Positions 8,175 to 16,369 of a stretch of DNA of 64,000 nucleotides are shown here, piece after piece; the first letter of the stretch is position 1; every line of letters starts with the position of its first letter. Below the pieces are notes generated by a model, which had not been told where the DNA came from, searched no databases, and saw only the letters and a program-made list of their open reading frames with translations. The stretch is taken from contig JADCER010000012.1 in NCBI GenBank assembly GCA_020249925.1, positions 62,001 through 126,000 of the forward strand. Direction: 5' to 3'. Source of the DNA: Roseomonas sp. GTDB taxonomy: Bacteria; Pseudomonadota; Alphaproteobacteria; Acetobacterales; Acetobacteraceae. A program made the position numbers and the translations under genes.

Positions 8175-8198
8175 CTTTGGCCCGAAAGGGGGCCAAAG
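8175..8198. other. Perfect 9-bp hairpin upstream of acpXL
   Basis: CTTTGGCCC at 8175-8183 pairs perfectly with GGGCCAAAG at 8190-8198 around a 6-base loop. It lies 45 bases before the acpXL start in the gap between the copper cluster and the VLCFA operon. There is no T-run on either strand, so it may be a weak terminator of the copper operon, a leader structure, or both. Confidence 0.5.
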
Positions 8199-8307
8199 GC
8201 AAGCGAAGGGCGTATTTTTGGCAAATCCTCAGCCATGATGAGCGTTTGGGGGAGCGACGCTTGTTGCCGCCCCCAACTCCTTTGCGCGCCGCAGCCTTGA
8301 CTTACCC

Positions 8308-9048
8308 TCAGGCCACCATCGCGTTATCCGACCGCCGGTGCGCCTCCTTACGTCCATCGCCGGATGGCGCGCGACGCTGGCCATGGGGCCCGCTATCCTT
8401 GTCATTCGCCGCCGCTGGGGGCGCGGGGCTGAGGGGGGCTTCCTGGACATCGCCTTGCGCCGCCCACCAGGCGAGCCTCACCATCAGAAAAAACACCACG
8501 GGGACCAAAGCAACAACGGCCCAGAACAAGACCCAGGGCGTCCAGAAAAGTGCCAGCAAGGCCAAGGTCAGGGCGATATTGCCAAGCAGGAAAAGCCCTG
8601 TCGTCGCGGCCTCACCATCATCGGTTGTGGCGGGCGCGACGGCAATCACCGAACCGGGCTCCACCGGGCTACGGGCAATCTGCCACCCCAAACCCGCCAT
8701 GGCCAAACTCCCCAGCAAGGCAAGAAACGGAGCCAGGCTGCCCTCTCCGGCCATCAGAAGCCAAGCGGCGCCAAGCACGCCAATGCCCAGAATGGTCAAG
8801 GGCAAGAAGGCGGTCAGGCGGGCGGCCAGCCGCAGGCGGGAAGCCGGCCCCATCGAATCCCCAAGCTGTCGCAGATTCTGGATCCAAAACAGCCCCGCCA
8901 GCGGCAGGGAAGCGGCGAGCAGCACAGCGCCGAGCCGGGAGTCTATTCTCACCTGCCCGCCACCTGGCCCAAAAAAACCGAGCCCCAGCCAAAGCGCGAA
9001 GGGGGTGAGCATAAAGATTGCGACGGCAAAAGGCAGCCAACGCCTCAT
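8308..9048 (-). CDS. Uncharacterised membrane protein of the copper cluster
   Basis: A 246-residue protein with about six hydrophobic segments: near residues 5-28, 40-57, 78-100, 104-122, 150-168 and 168-192, followed by a charged, proline-rich cytoplasmic-type tail of ~50 residues. I do not recognise a family. It begins 12 bases after the MbnH stop on the same strand, so it is probably the last gene of the copper-acquisition operon. A membrane partner for MbnP/MbnH or a transporter-like component is possible but unsupported by motif evidence. No His/Met/Cys-rich metal site is evident. Confidence 0.6.
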   Translation of the reverse strand: MRRWLPFAVAIFMLTPFALWLGLGFFGPGGGQVRIDSRLGAVLLAASLPLAGLFWIQNLRQLGDSMGPASRLRLAARLTAFLPLTILGIGVLGAAWLLMAGEGSLAPFLALLGSLAMAGLGWQIARSPVEPGSVIAVAPATTDDGEAATTGLFLLGNIALTLALLALFWTPWVLFWAVVALVPVVFFLMVRLAWWAAQGDVQEAPLSPAPPAAANDKDSGPHGQRRAPSGDGRKEAHRRSDNAMVA

Positions 9049-9060
9049 GGGGGTGTCTCC

Positions 9061-10125
9061 TTATTCCTTGAAAGGGTCGCTGAAACGCGGGTCGGCCGTG
9101 ACCTTCTGATCGGTCAGGCTTTCCAGGAAAGCAATAAGATCGCGCCTTTCCTGGGGTGTCAGACGAAAGCCCGCCAATAGGGGGGAAGTATGGGGGCCAC
9201 GCTGCCGGCCACCGCGTTCATAATGGCGAATAACCTCATCCAATGTCGCCATGCTGCCATCATGCATATAGGGCGCGGTGATGGCGATATTGCGCAAGGA
9301 TGGTGTGCGAAAGCTGCCAAGCTCGGCGGCATTGCCGGTCTGCTCCCCTATGCCACCATCGCGCGCAACGCCCGTGTCATGAAAGCCAATTTCTGGCGCG
9401 ATCAGATTTTGGTGCATGACATTGTCGGAAAATAGAAAACCGCCATGGCAATGGTAGCATTCCAGTCTTTCGCCAAAGAAAAGCCGCTCTCCGCGTCGTG
9501 CGGAGGCCGAGATTGCATTGCGCTGGCCGCCCCACCGATAGCGGTCATAGGGGCTGTCAAAGGCAGCGATGGCGCGCTGGAATGCGGCCAAGGCGCGGGT
9601 CAGGGTTTCAAGCGTCATGGCGCCTTCGCGTTCAGGGAAGGCAGCGGCGAACATCGGCGGATAGCGCGGATCGGCCTCAAGGCGCGCGAAAATCTCAGCC
9701 TCTCTTCCAGACATGCCCAGCTCCACCGGATGATCGCTGAAAATCGGGATCAGCGCTTGGCTTTCAAGCTGCCGCAGGGCCGGATTCGCCCAAGTCAGCA
9801 CTGGCGCCCAGGCAAGGTTCACCAGGCTCATGGGATTCTTGACGCCGGGCGATCCGTCCACCCCGGGCATGGTTGCGCGGTTTACGGTAAAGGCGCGCGC
9901 CTGTTCATGGCATGTTGCGCAAGACATGCTGCCGTCGCGCGATAGGCGCGTGTCATGAAATAGCCAGCGGCCGAGCTCCACTTCCGCCACGGAAAGAGGG
10001 CGCTGAAGCGCGGGGGGCGGCACCCAGGCAGGTAGCCGCCACTCCCAAAGGTTGGGCGTGGCAGTCACGGTCCACGAACCACCAAGCAGCAACGCCGCGA
10101 CAAGGATCGCAGCGCGCCCGATCAT
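9061..10125 (-). CDS. mbnH: MbnH-family di-heme cytochrome c peroxidase-like protein
   Basis: A 354-residue exported di-heme protein. A signal anchor (MIGRAAILVAALLLGG) is followed by two heme c motifs, CATCH and CYHCH, and by cytochrome-c-peroxidase-type segments (FRTPSLRNIAITAPYMHDG). It is encoded directly after MbnP with an ATGA overlap at 10122-10125; that overlap is why I start at 10125 rather than further upstream. In the 'metallo-mystery pair' family, MbnH uses its hemes to oxidise a tryptophan of MbnP to kynurenine, making a copper site. The pairing and the copper cluster context make this assignment strong. Confidence 0.87.
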   Translation of the reverse strand: MIGRAAILVAALLLGGSWTVTATPNLWEWRLPAWVPPPALQRPLSVAEVELGRWLFHDTRLSRDGSMSCATCHEQARAFTVNRATMPGVDGSPGVKNPMSLVNLAWAPVLTWANPALRQLESQALIPIFSDHPVELGMSGREAEIFARLEADPRYPPMFAAAFPEREGAMTLETLTRALAAFQRAIAAFDSPYDRYRWGGQRNAISASARRGERLFFGERLECYHCHGGFLFSDNVMHQNLIAPEIGFHDTGVARDGGIGEQTGNAAELGSFRTPSLRNIAITAPYMHDGSMATLDEVIRHYERGGRQRGPHTSPLLAGFRLTPQERRDLIAFLESLTDQKVTADPRFSDPFKE

Positions 10126-11012
10126 CTTGCGGCTTGGCGCATGGGCTGCACGCGAAAGAAGCGCTGCTCCCCGGCGGCCACATCCATATAGGGAAGGCCG
10201 AGTGCGGGTAGCACCGTGCGGCATTCCGGATCATTGGGGAAGGACATGCAGCCCGGTGGCGTGCCTTGGGTATTGCGTGTGATGTCCACGCCCGCCAGCA
10301 CAGGGCCAATGTCTGCAATGACCGGCGCAGCCAAGGGATCAAAACCACTCAGCGTAATGATGGGGCGGTTCGGGTTGCGGCAATCGCGCCCCGGCTGGGT
10401 GGGCGCCGCGGCGGCGCATTGCGTGCTGCCAAGATGCAGCGAGAATCCGCCCTCACCGGAAGCGCCGCCATGCGCCGGGGCGGTTGTGGCGCTTGGCATT
10501 GCCTCACCAACCCGCAAATCCACTTTTGCGAATTTATAGCCATTCTGCCAATTCCAGAACATGGCTGTCAGATTGAAGGGGCTGGGCGCCACCGTTGCAT
10601 CCTGGTGATTGTGACGCTCCGGCACGCCAAGGGTGAAGCGGATGCCCGTATAGCTGCCGGGGGCAACGCTGCCATGAAGCGCATCATTCATTGGCGCATT
10701 GCCACCCTGCGCGCAGGGGCCTTGGCCACTTTCGAAATCGAGCAGCGCAACACCATCGCGCTGCCAAGGCGTTTCGCTCAGGCTGATGGGTACGGCGCTC
10801 CCATCCGCGCGCAGCAGCTGCACGTCGTGCACGTAAAAGCGGAAATCGGTTGGTGTGGCAGTGGCATGGGTGCTGCCCAAGCCCGGGTAGCTTTGCCCGC
10901 AGGCAAAGGCGGCGCCATTGACCTGGGCGGCAAAGCGAATGGCGACTTGCTGCTGCGCAAGGGCCGGCGCGGCGGCAAGCGCGAGCGCCGATACAGCGAG
11001 GTAGCGGAACAT
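10122..11012 (-). CDS. mbnP: MbnP-family periplasmic copper-binding protein
   Basis: A 296-residue exported protein with a Sec signal (MFRYLAVSALALAAAPALAQ). It shows the scattered cysteines of the four-Cys 'metallo-mystery pair' family (FACGQ, GPCAQ, STQC, RDC, PPGC, PEC) and the conserved aromatic block MFWNWQNGYKFAKVD, which should contain the tryptophan that MbnH converts. A His-rich segment (VPERHNHQD) fits copper binding. It follows the PCuAC chaperone gene by 27 bases and overlaps mbnH by 4. Role: periplasmic copper capture, from family knowledge. Confidence 0.88.
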   Translation of the reverse strand: MFRYLAVSALALAAAPALAQQQVAIRFAAQVNGAAFACGQSYPGLGSTHATATPTDFRFYVHDVQLLRADGSAVPISLSETPWQRDGVALLDFESGQGPCAQGGNAPMNDALHGSVAPGSYTGIRFTLGVPERHNHQDATVAPSPFNLTAMFWNWQNGYKFAKVDLRVGEAMPSATTAPAHGGASGEGGFSLHLGSTQCAAAAPTQPGRDCRNPNRPIITLSGFDPLAAPVIADIGPVLAGVDITRNTQGTPPGCMSFPNDPECRTVLPALGLPYMDVAAGEQRFFRVQPMRQAAR

Positions 11013-11039
11013 GAAGGTGGCTTCCTTTCTGCGCTTGGA

Positions 11040-11507
11040 TCAATGCGTGTGGCCGCGCGCCCCGGCGGCTTCTACGCCGAGTGTCACCTGCACTTCCCCG
11101 GCCCGTTCGAACCTGAGGGTCAGCGGCACGGTTGCGCCCTGGCGCAGCGGCTCATTCAGCCCGATCAGCATGATATGCAGCCCGCCGGGGCGGAGATGCA
11201 CGGTCTGGCCCGGCGGGATCGGGATATCGGCCACCGGGCGCATGCGCATCACATCGCCTTCCCGCACATGGGTATGGAGTTCCACGACGCGGGCGGCAGG
11301 GCTGGCGGCGGAGACCAGCCGATCAGGCGCTGCGCCATTATTGCGCAGCGTCATGAAGCCCGCGCCATTGGCATTGGCGCCGGCGGCGCGGGTCCAGGGA
11401 TGGCCGATCACAAGGTCGCCCTTGGTGACATCATGATGCGCCAGCGCGGCGGAGGTCGGCAGGGCCAGGATCAGGGCGCCAAGGGCGCGGCGGTTCAGGG
11501 AGGACAT
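11040..11507 (-). CDS. PCuAC-type periplasmic copper chaperone
   Basis: A 155-residue exported protein (signal ending TSAALA) with the PCu(A)C copper motif: the His in VVELHTHV, Met pair in DVMRMRPV and the HxM in GLHIMLIGL. Such proteins bind Cu(I) in the periplasm and deliver it to cytochrome oxidase or other enzymes. The start at 11507 (MSSLNRRALG) is chosen because it makes a proper signal peptide and has GAAGGAAA just upstream. A His-rich C terminus (GHTH) is also present. It sits between a small exported protein gene (25 bases) and mbnP (27 bases), within the copper operon. Confidence 0.87.
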   Translation of the reverse strand: MSSLNRRALGALILALPTSAALAHHDVTKGDLVIGHPWTRAAGANANGAGFMTLRNNGAAPDRLVSAASPAARVVELHTHVREGDVMRMRPVADIPIPPGQTVHLRPGGLHIMLIGLNEPLRQGATVPLTLRFERAGEVQVTLGVEAAGARGHTH

Positions 11508-11532
11508 TGGGTTTTCCTTCTTTTCAAGGGTT

Positions 11533-11898
11533 TCAGCCGCGCGGCGCAGGGGCAATGCCGCCCAGGCGTTGCAGCGTGATGGGGGGCGGGGCCAGGCCCA
11601 GCCTTGCTTCGATATGGCCAATCAGGCGCATGATGCCGGCGGCTTCGCGGGTGCCCTGGGCGGGGTCCCCGGTTTCGCAGGCATCCCCGGCACGGGCCAG
11701 CGCAGCGGCCAGGGCGGTTTTTTCCGCCGGAGGCAGTTGCGCCATGATCGCTTCAGCCGCTGCGCGGGTGGGGTTGAGCGCGCCCAGGCAAATCGTGGTC
11801 ATTTCCGCATTGATCGCTTCCATATCGCAGGCGCGCGCCAAGGGGGGTGCGGCCAGCAGCAGGGCGGCAAGCGGCAGGGTTTTCAGCATGGGGTGCAT
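11533..11898 (-). CDS. Small exported protein of unknown function in the copper cluster
   Basis: A 121-residue protein with a Sec signal (MHPMLKTLPLAALLLAAPPLARA); the mature chain starts near CDMEAINAEM and has three cysteines (CDME, TICLG, DACETGD). I do not recognise the family. The start at 11898 is preferred because it gives a clean signal peptide and a GGAGG site within the end of the preceding gene. It is encoded 2 bases after the DUF1775 gene and 25 bases before the PCuAC gene, so it is surely co-transcribed with copper genes. A periplasmic role, perhaps in metal binding through its Cys/Met residues, is inference. Confidence 0.7.
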   Translation of the reverse strand: MHPMLKTLPLAALLLAAPPLARACDMEAINAEMTTICLGALNPTRAAAEAIMAQLPPAEKTALAAALARAGDACETGDPAQGTREAAGIMRLIGHIEARLGLAPPPITLQRLGGIAPAPRG

Positions 11899-11900
11899 TC

Positions 11901-12425
11901 TCAGTGGCCTCCGGCAGTGCGGGGTGGGGTCAGGCGGAGTGAGGGCGCGGGGTAGCGGTAATCGGTGCTCCGCCGCCCGGCTTCGGGGATTTCTACCCAA
12001 GCGGCGATGCCGCCGCCATCGCAATGCTGCACGGTCGGAATCCAGATGGCTTCATCCGGACGGTTCGGCGTGCGCATGGCGATGACAAACTCATCATAAT
12101 GTTCATTGGGCAGCGGGCCGCCTTCCCAGACAATCTGCGTGATCGCGTGGGTGATCATGCCGCCATGGCCATCGGAAACTGGGGTGGCGAGTGGTTGGCG
12201 CGTGATGGCAATGCGCCAGCCGGCCTTCGGCATGGGCCGCGCGACGGTGGTGCCTTCCGGCAGCGTCACGGTCACGCGGATGGTGGCCTGCTGGCCGCAG
12301 CCATGCGGCACGCGAAATGCCGCGCGCAAATAGCCATTGGCCTGGGCCTGGGGCGGGTCAATGGTGACATGCGCTGCCGCCGGCGTGGCGAGCAGCAGCG
12401 CAGCAAGAACAAGAAACTTCTTCAT
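11901..12425 (-). CDS. DUF1775 (YcnI-like) copper-associated exported protein
   Basis: A 174-residue exported protein with signal MKKFLVLAALLLATPAAA. The mature N terminus begins HVTIDPPQAQANGYL, which fits the DUF1775/YcnI family whose N-terminal His helps bind Cu(II). Other family features are FRVPHGCG, VTLPEGT and the KAGWRI segment. The protein lacks the long C-terminal membrane anchor of Bacillus YcnI and is probably free in the periplasm. It starts 16 bases after the TonB receptor stop and is followed after 2 bases by the small exported protein. Role: copper chaperone or homeostasis, by family and context. Confidence 0.85.
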   Translation of the reverse strand: MKKFLVLAALLLATPAAAHVTIDPPQAQANGYLRAAFRVPHGCGQQATIRVTVTLPEGTTVARPMPKAGWRIAITRQPLATPVSDGHGGMITHAITQIVWEGGPLPNEHYDEFVIAMRTPNRPDEAIWIPTVQHCDGGGIAAWVEIPEAGRRSTDYRYPAPSLRLTPPRTAGGH

Positions 12426-12441
12426 GATGCGAAACCTTCCC

Positions 12442-14547
12442 TCAGAAGCGATATTGCAGGCCGGCAAAGACGGCGCGTCCCGTGCCGGGTTCGTAAAGCG
12501 CGGAATTGGGCGTGGCGCTTGCGGCAACCGAGGCTGAGGCGATGTAGCGCGTATCCGCGAGGTTGCGCGCTTCCAAGAAAGCCGAAAGCCCGTTTTCGAA
12601 ATCCCAACCGGCGCGCAGACCGAACAGCACATAGCTATCGGTCTTCTGCGTATTGGCGTTGTCCACATAATAGGCCTGCGGCACCCAATCCGTCGTCGGC
12701 CCGAACCAGGCGCCAGAGGGGTGGCGGTAGCGCATCTCTGCCCGGAACAAATGCCGCGGCACGCCGGGGAGTTCATTATCCTTGAAGGTGGCATCACCAT
12801 CAAAGCGGAAATCGCTGAAGGTATAGGCGGGGCGGAAGCTCAACCGATCTCCTTTCGCGCCGATATCGCGCAGGAATACCCAATCCGCCCCGGCTTCGAT
12901 GCCCTGATGGATGGAACGATCCAGATTGAGTGCAACGCATTGGCTGAAGCCCACAGTCTGGCACTGGATTTCATCACGCAGTCGGGAATGATAGGCTGCG
13001 ACTTCCCAGGCGATATCGCCACGGCGGCCCCGCGTGCCGATTTCAAGCGTGGCACTGCGCTGCGCATCCAACTTGGAAAAGCCCTGCACATCCTTTGCTT
13101 GCGGGATCAGATCGGAAAGCGTGGGCGGTTCCGTGGTCCAGGAAAGATTGCCGAAAACCTGCGCCCCCTCCGCTGCCTGCCACAACACGCCAAAGCGCGG
13201 ATTGACCCAGCCCCAATCGCCTTTGCCGGAATCATCGCCATCGGAGAGGAAGCCATCATCACTTTCACGCCATGATCTGCCTGCGGAAGCGCCGGCGATG
13301 AAGGCGAATCCCGGAAGTACTTCCAGGCTGTTTTCCAGATAGGCATCCAGGTTGGTGGCGCGATCTATGGAATTGGCTGACATGATCGTAGGGCGCCCAT
13401 CATTATTGAAAAAGCGCAGTGACCGCGTGCGGCCCTTGGCAGCATTCACGCCGATGATAGTGCGATTGTCGTGCCCAAAGAGTTGCCGATCAAAGGTACT
13501 ACGGCCAAAGGCGGAAACATCCGACGTACGCTGATCAATGTACTGATAGAATCCAGGCGCGAAGGCGACCGGGTGATCCAATTCGCGGCTGACAAACCCA
13601 GCGCCTGCTTCTACCAGAATGCCTTCTTCCGGGCGGATAGCGGTGATGGTGCCCAGGCGCGTGCTTTCCAGATTGCGCATGGCATTCGCTGCCAGATTGG
13701 CACTATTGGCCGCGCGCGGATTATTCAGCGCCTGGCTCCGCGTCACCGCGCCCGGAATCTGCTGCCAGATATTGTTATAGGCGATGAAAATGCGCGTTTC
13801 CGCATTATCCGCCCATTGCCAGCCGGTATTGCCATTCAGGCGATAGGCGCGCCCGGCGCTGTGATCCCGATAGCCTTCCTGGGTCATGCCGCTGAAGCTG
13901 GCCCAGGCATCATGCGCGCCTTCCGCCCAGCCATGTGCCACCTGGCCACGCGCAAAGCCGAATGAACCGCCTTCCCCGCGCAGGATGGTGCCAGGGGCGG
14001 TGCGCCCTGTTGGCGTGATGAAATTCAACGCCCCGCCAAGCGTATTGGCGCCAAGCGCAAAGGCATTGGCGCCCCGCAGGACCTCAACCCGCTGGAAGGT
14101 CAGCGGGTCCAATTCCTGGAAATCCCCGCTGCCATCGGCCTGATTGACGGAAAGCCCATCCTGGAAAAGCCGCACGCCGCGCAAATGGAAATTACGCGCA
14201 ACACCTGAACCGCGAATGGAAAGCCTGGAATCCTCGCCCCATTTCGGCTCGGCAAAGATGCCGGGGGTGTATAGCAGCATGTCGCGAATGCTGGTGGCCC
14301 CCGCCCTTTCGAGGAAATCACTGGCCGGGACAATGGTGACATTGCCGGGGTTGCGGCGCGCTTCCTCGGCGGCTTGTTCATCGGATGGCCGGGTCAGGCT
14401 GCCCGCGATTGGGGCGGCGGTGACGATGGTGGGTGGCAGCGTGGCGCTGGGTGTGGCTGGGGGGCTGGTTTGCGCCTGTGCTGCAAAGGCACTGGCCGCC
14501 AAGGCGGCCGCGGCGGCGAAAAGCCGCGCATGATGGGTGTGGAACAC
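12442..14547 (-). CDS. TonB-dependent outer-membrane receptor (probably copper-related)
   Basis: A 701-residue outer-membrane receptor. A signal peptide (to about AAQA, residue 25) is followed by a plug domain (~60-180) with SIRDMLLYTPGIF, LSIRGSG and VEVLRGANAFALGANTLGGALNF, then a large beta-barrel ending in the classical C-terminal phenylalanine (AGLQYRF). It imports a ligand using TonB energy. The ligand cannot be read from the sequence; being first among DUF1775, PCuAC, MbnP and MbnH genes suggests copper or a copper complex. A siderophore receptor is the alternative. Confidence 0.85.
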   Translation of the reverse strand: MFHTHHARLFAAAAALAASAFAAQAQTSPPATPSATLPPTIVTAAPIAGSLTRPSDEQAAEEARRNPGNVTIVPASDFLERAGATSIRDMLLYTPGIFAEPKWGEDSRLSIRGSGVARNFHLRGVRLFQDGLSVNQADGSGDFQELDPLTFQRVEVLRGANAFALGANTLGGALNFITPTGRTAPGTILRGEGGSFGFARGQVAHGWAEGAHDAWASFSGMTQEGYRDHSAGRAYRLNGNTGWQWADNAETRIFIAYNNIWQQIPGAVTRSQALNNPRAANSANLAANAMRNLESTRLGTITAIRPEEGILVEAGAGFVSRELDHPVAFAPGFYQYIDQRTSDVSAFGRSTFDRQLFGHDNRTIIGVNAAKGRTRSLRFFNNDGRPTIMSANSIDRATNLDAYLENSLEVLPGFAFIAGASAGRSWRESDDGFLSDGDDSGKGDWGWVNPRFGVLWQAAEGAQVFGNLSWTTEPPTLSDLIPQAKDVQGFSKLDAQRSATLEIGTRGRRGDIAWEVAAYHSRLRDEIQCQTVGFSQCVALNLDRSIHQGIEAGADWVFLRDIGAKGDRLSFRPAYTFSDFRFDGDATFKDNELPGVPRHLFRAEMRYRHPSGAWFGPTTDWVPQAYYVDNANTQKTDSYVLFGLRAGWDFENGLSAFLEARNLADTRYIASASVAASATPNSALYEPGTGRAVFAGLQYRF

Positions 14548-14606
14548 GAAAAATCTCCTGAGGTCGCATAACGGGACGGCTTTTGGCCGCCCGCATCCGG
14601 GCGGCC

Positions 14607-14978
14607 TCAGGAGAAGGCTGGCGGACCTGTTGGGTCGTAAGGCGGCGCGCGCGCCGCCGGGCGCCAGCCGGCATCGCCGGTGGCGAACCAGAGGATCGCG
14701 GCGCCGGTTTCCGCCGGGGTGGAAAGCAGGGGCGCGGCGGGGAGATCAGCCTGCGGCAGGGCATGGCAGGCGAGGCAGAAGCCGCTACGGGCTTCGGGCG
14801 CGGGCAATTCCTCCCCACCCGGCCCCAGATGCACGGTGCGATCCCCATCCGGGGAACAGATGACCGTCGCCATCCCCGCATTGCTGGTATGGGCAAGGCA
14901 AAGCGCTGGCGCCAATACGGTTTGCACCAGGAGCAATGCCGCAATCAGGCGCGCGAGGAGGGTGGCGGGGCGTTTCAC
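14607..14978 (-). CDS. DUF2946-like exported protein
   Basis: About 123 residues from a GTG start at 14978 (reading VKRPATLLARLIA); GTG at 14984 is equally possible and the frame is open further upstream, so the start is uncertain. The N terminus is a hydrophobic signal or anchor (ARLIAALLLVQTVLAPALCLAH). Later it has VICSPDGDRTVHLG and CLACHALPQADLPA; the CxxCH followed by a Pro-rich segment fits DUF2946 proteins, which often sit beside TonB receptors and PCuAC genes. CLACH could look like a heme site but no cytochrome fold is evident. It is the first gene of the copper cluster, 59 bases before the TonB receptor. Confidence 0.6.
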   Translation of the reverse strand: MKRPATLLARLIAALLLVQTVLAPALCLAHTSNAGMATVICSPDGDRTVHLGPGGEELPAPEARSGFCLACHALPQADLPAAPLLSTPAETGAAILWFATGDAGWRPAARAPPYDPTGPPAFS

Positions 14979-15069
14979 GAGCACATGCTTAATCTGGTGG
15001 CCAGCGGATGCCAAGGTGGTTTGAGGGATGTTGCGGCGACGAACGCCGGAAGCGGTGAGCGCGCCTAAA

Positions 15070-15378
15070 CTAACGCAAGGCCCGCAAAACCGCCTCAGGT
15101 TCCCGTTCAATCACCAGCAACAGGGCGCGCGCTGCGGGGTCGGGGCTGCGGCGCCCCTGTTCCCAGTTATTCATGGTCGCCGCTGGGATCCCAAAGCGCT
15201 GTTCAAATTCTCGGGCGGAACGCGCCACGCGTTTGCGGATGGCGCGGATGCGGGTAGGCGGCATGGGATCAATATTCACAACCTCAAGCGCCATTTCGCC
15301 GCGCTTCCAGGCCACCGCCTCACGCAGCCCTTCCAGCAAACCTTCACCGAAATTCAATTCTTTGCTTTTACCGGCCAT
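15070..15378 (-). CDS. HigA/NadS-like antitoxin, XRE-family DNA-binding protein
   Basis: A 102-residue protein whose second half is a helix-turn-helix of the XRE type (IRKRVARSAREFEQRFGIP, then TMNNWEQGRRSPDP). The arrangement, with a RelE-like toxin gene directly upstream overlapping by 11 bases, identifies it as the antitoxin of a type II toxin-antitoxin module. By family, it binds the toxin and represses the shared promoter upstream of the toxin gene. The N-terminal ~40 residues probably hold the toxin-binding part. Confidence 0.8.
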   Translation of the reverse strand: MAGKSKELNFGEGLLEGLREAVAWKRGEMALEVVNIDPMPPTRIRAIRKRVARSAREFEQRFGIPAATMNNWEQGRRSPDPAARALLLVIEREPEAVLRALR

Positions 15379-15694
15379 CGGTCATCTCCTTAAGTAAAGC
15401 GAGTACCGCCTTGCGCTGCTCCGTCGTCAAATCTTCCTGAGCGGATTTCGCATATGCAAAAATCATCACCGCCACATCGTCAGACACCATCAGAAAATAG
15501 ATCGCCCTGCCGCCACCCCTTTTGCCCTTATTGCCCAGCGCAAAACGGATTTTTCGAAGCCCCATCAGGCCTGGGATCACGTCCCCAGCTAGCGGATTCA
15601 GGACGATTTCTGCCTCAAGCCGCCCCATATCTGCGCTTGAAGCGCCTAGGCGCTTCATTTGACGAACATAGAGCCCGGAACGGACAATCTGCAT
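15368..15694 (-). CDS. RelE/HigB-family toxin
   Basis: A 108-residue RelE/ParE-superfamily protein with features of the family: a basic core (GLRKIRFALGNKGKRGGGRAIY), a YFLM strand and a C-terminal FAYAKSAQEDLT segment. Such toxins cut mRNA on the ribosome. It precedes and overlaps its antitoxin gene by 11 bases, the toxin-first order used by HigBA modules. The segments are complete, so it looks functional. The true target was not determined. Confidence 0.8.
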   Translation of the reverse strand: MQIVRSGLYVRQMKRLGASSADMGRLEAEIVLNPLAGDVIPGLMGLRKIRFALGNKGKRGGGRAIYFLMVSDDVAVMIFAYAKSAQEDLTTEQRKAVLALLKEMTDGR

Positions 15695-15782
15695 GTCGAA
15701 AACTACGCCATTGGCGTATATTTGGCAAGATTTTTCTTACGCCCGGCGAGCGGCATCGCCTCGAAAGTGACGCCTCAGCCCC

Positions 15783-16334
15783 TCAAGCCGCCACCCTTGC
15801 CACCAAATCGTAATCCACTTCCGGCGTATAGACCGAAGCCTCCTTCCCAAGCCGGGAAGAAAACAGCGTGAAATGCTCCACCTCCACCGGGGTGGCGCGG
15901 AACAGATTATGGGCCTGCACAAAGGCCATCAGCTTTTCCGGCGCGGCGCGGTCCGTGCGCGCCAAGGTCACATGCGGCGAAAAGCGCTTGCGTTCCGGCG
16001 CCAGGCCCACGCGTTGCAGCGCGGTTTCCACCTTGGTCTGCAAATGGGTCAGCGCGTCATTGCGCTCCGCCCCCACCCAAAGCGATTGGATGCGCCCGGC
16101 CTTTTCAAAAGTACCAACGCCGGCAAGCTGCAAGGTGAAGGGCCGCGCGCGGATCGCCGCCAGCGCGTCATCCACTTCCTGCGCGCGCCAGGGCTCAATC
16201 TCGCCAATGAAGCGCAAGGTCAGGTGGTAATTCTCAGGCGGCACCCAACGCGCGCCCGGAATGCCCCCCGCAAGCCCCGCGATTTCCGCCCGGAGTGAGG
16301 CCGGCAAGGCAAGGGCGACGAAAAGACGCAGCAT
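15783..16334 (-). CDS. thpR: RNA 2',3'-cyclic phosphodiesterase
   Basis: A 183-residue member of the 2H phosphoesterase family (ThpR/LigT). The two catalytic HxT motifs are visible as HLTLRFIGEI near residue 38 and HVTLARTD near residue 123. The start MLRLFVALALPASLR gives the typical N-terminal strand. Enzymes of this family hydrolyse 2',3'-cyclic phosphates and can ligate tRNA halves in vitro. It is separated from the esterase gene on the same strand by 35 bases. Length is normal. Confidence 0.87.
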   Translation of the reverse strand: MLRLFVALALPASLRAEIAGLAGGIPGARWVPPENYHLTLRFIGEIEPWRAQEVDDALAAIRARPFTLQLAGVGTFEKAGRIQSLWVGAERNDALTHLQTKVETALQRVGLAPERKRFSPHVTLARTDRAAPEKLMAFVQAHNLFRATPVEVEHFTLFSSRLGKEASVYTPEVDYDLVARVAA

Positions 16335-16369
16335 GGCGGGGGCCCTCCTGGTGCGGTCCGGCGGCTCGC

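Noticed and set aside
7508-9109. 533-codon plus-strand frame across fabZ, acpXL and the membrane protein
   Set aside because: It runs antisense to strong family matches (AcpXL, FabZ) and reads as low-complexity basic protein.
14607-14978. CLACH as a cytochrome c heme site in the DUF2946-like protein
   Set aside because: No surrounding cytochrome fold or distal ligand is visible; the CxxCH fits the DUF2946 pattern instead.
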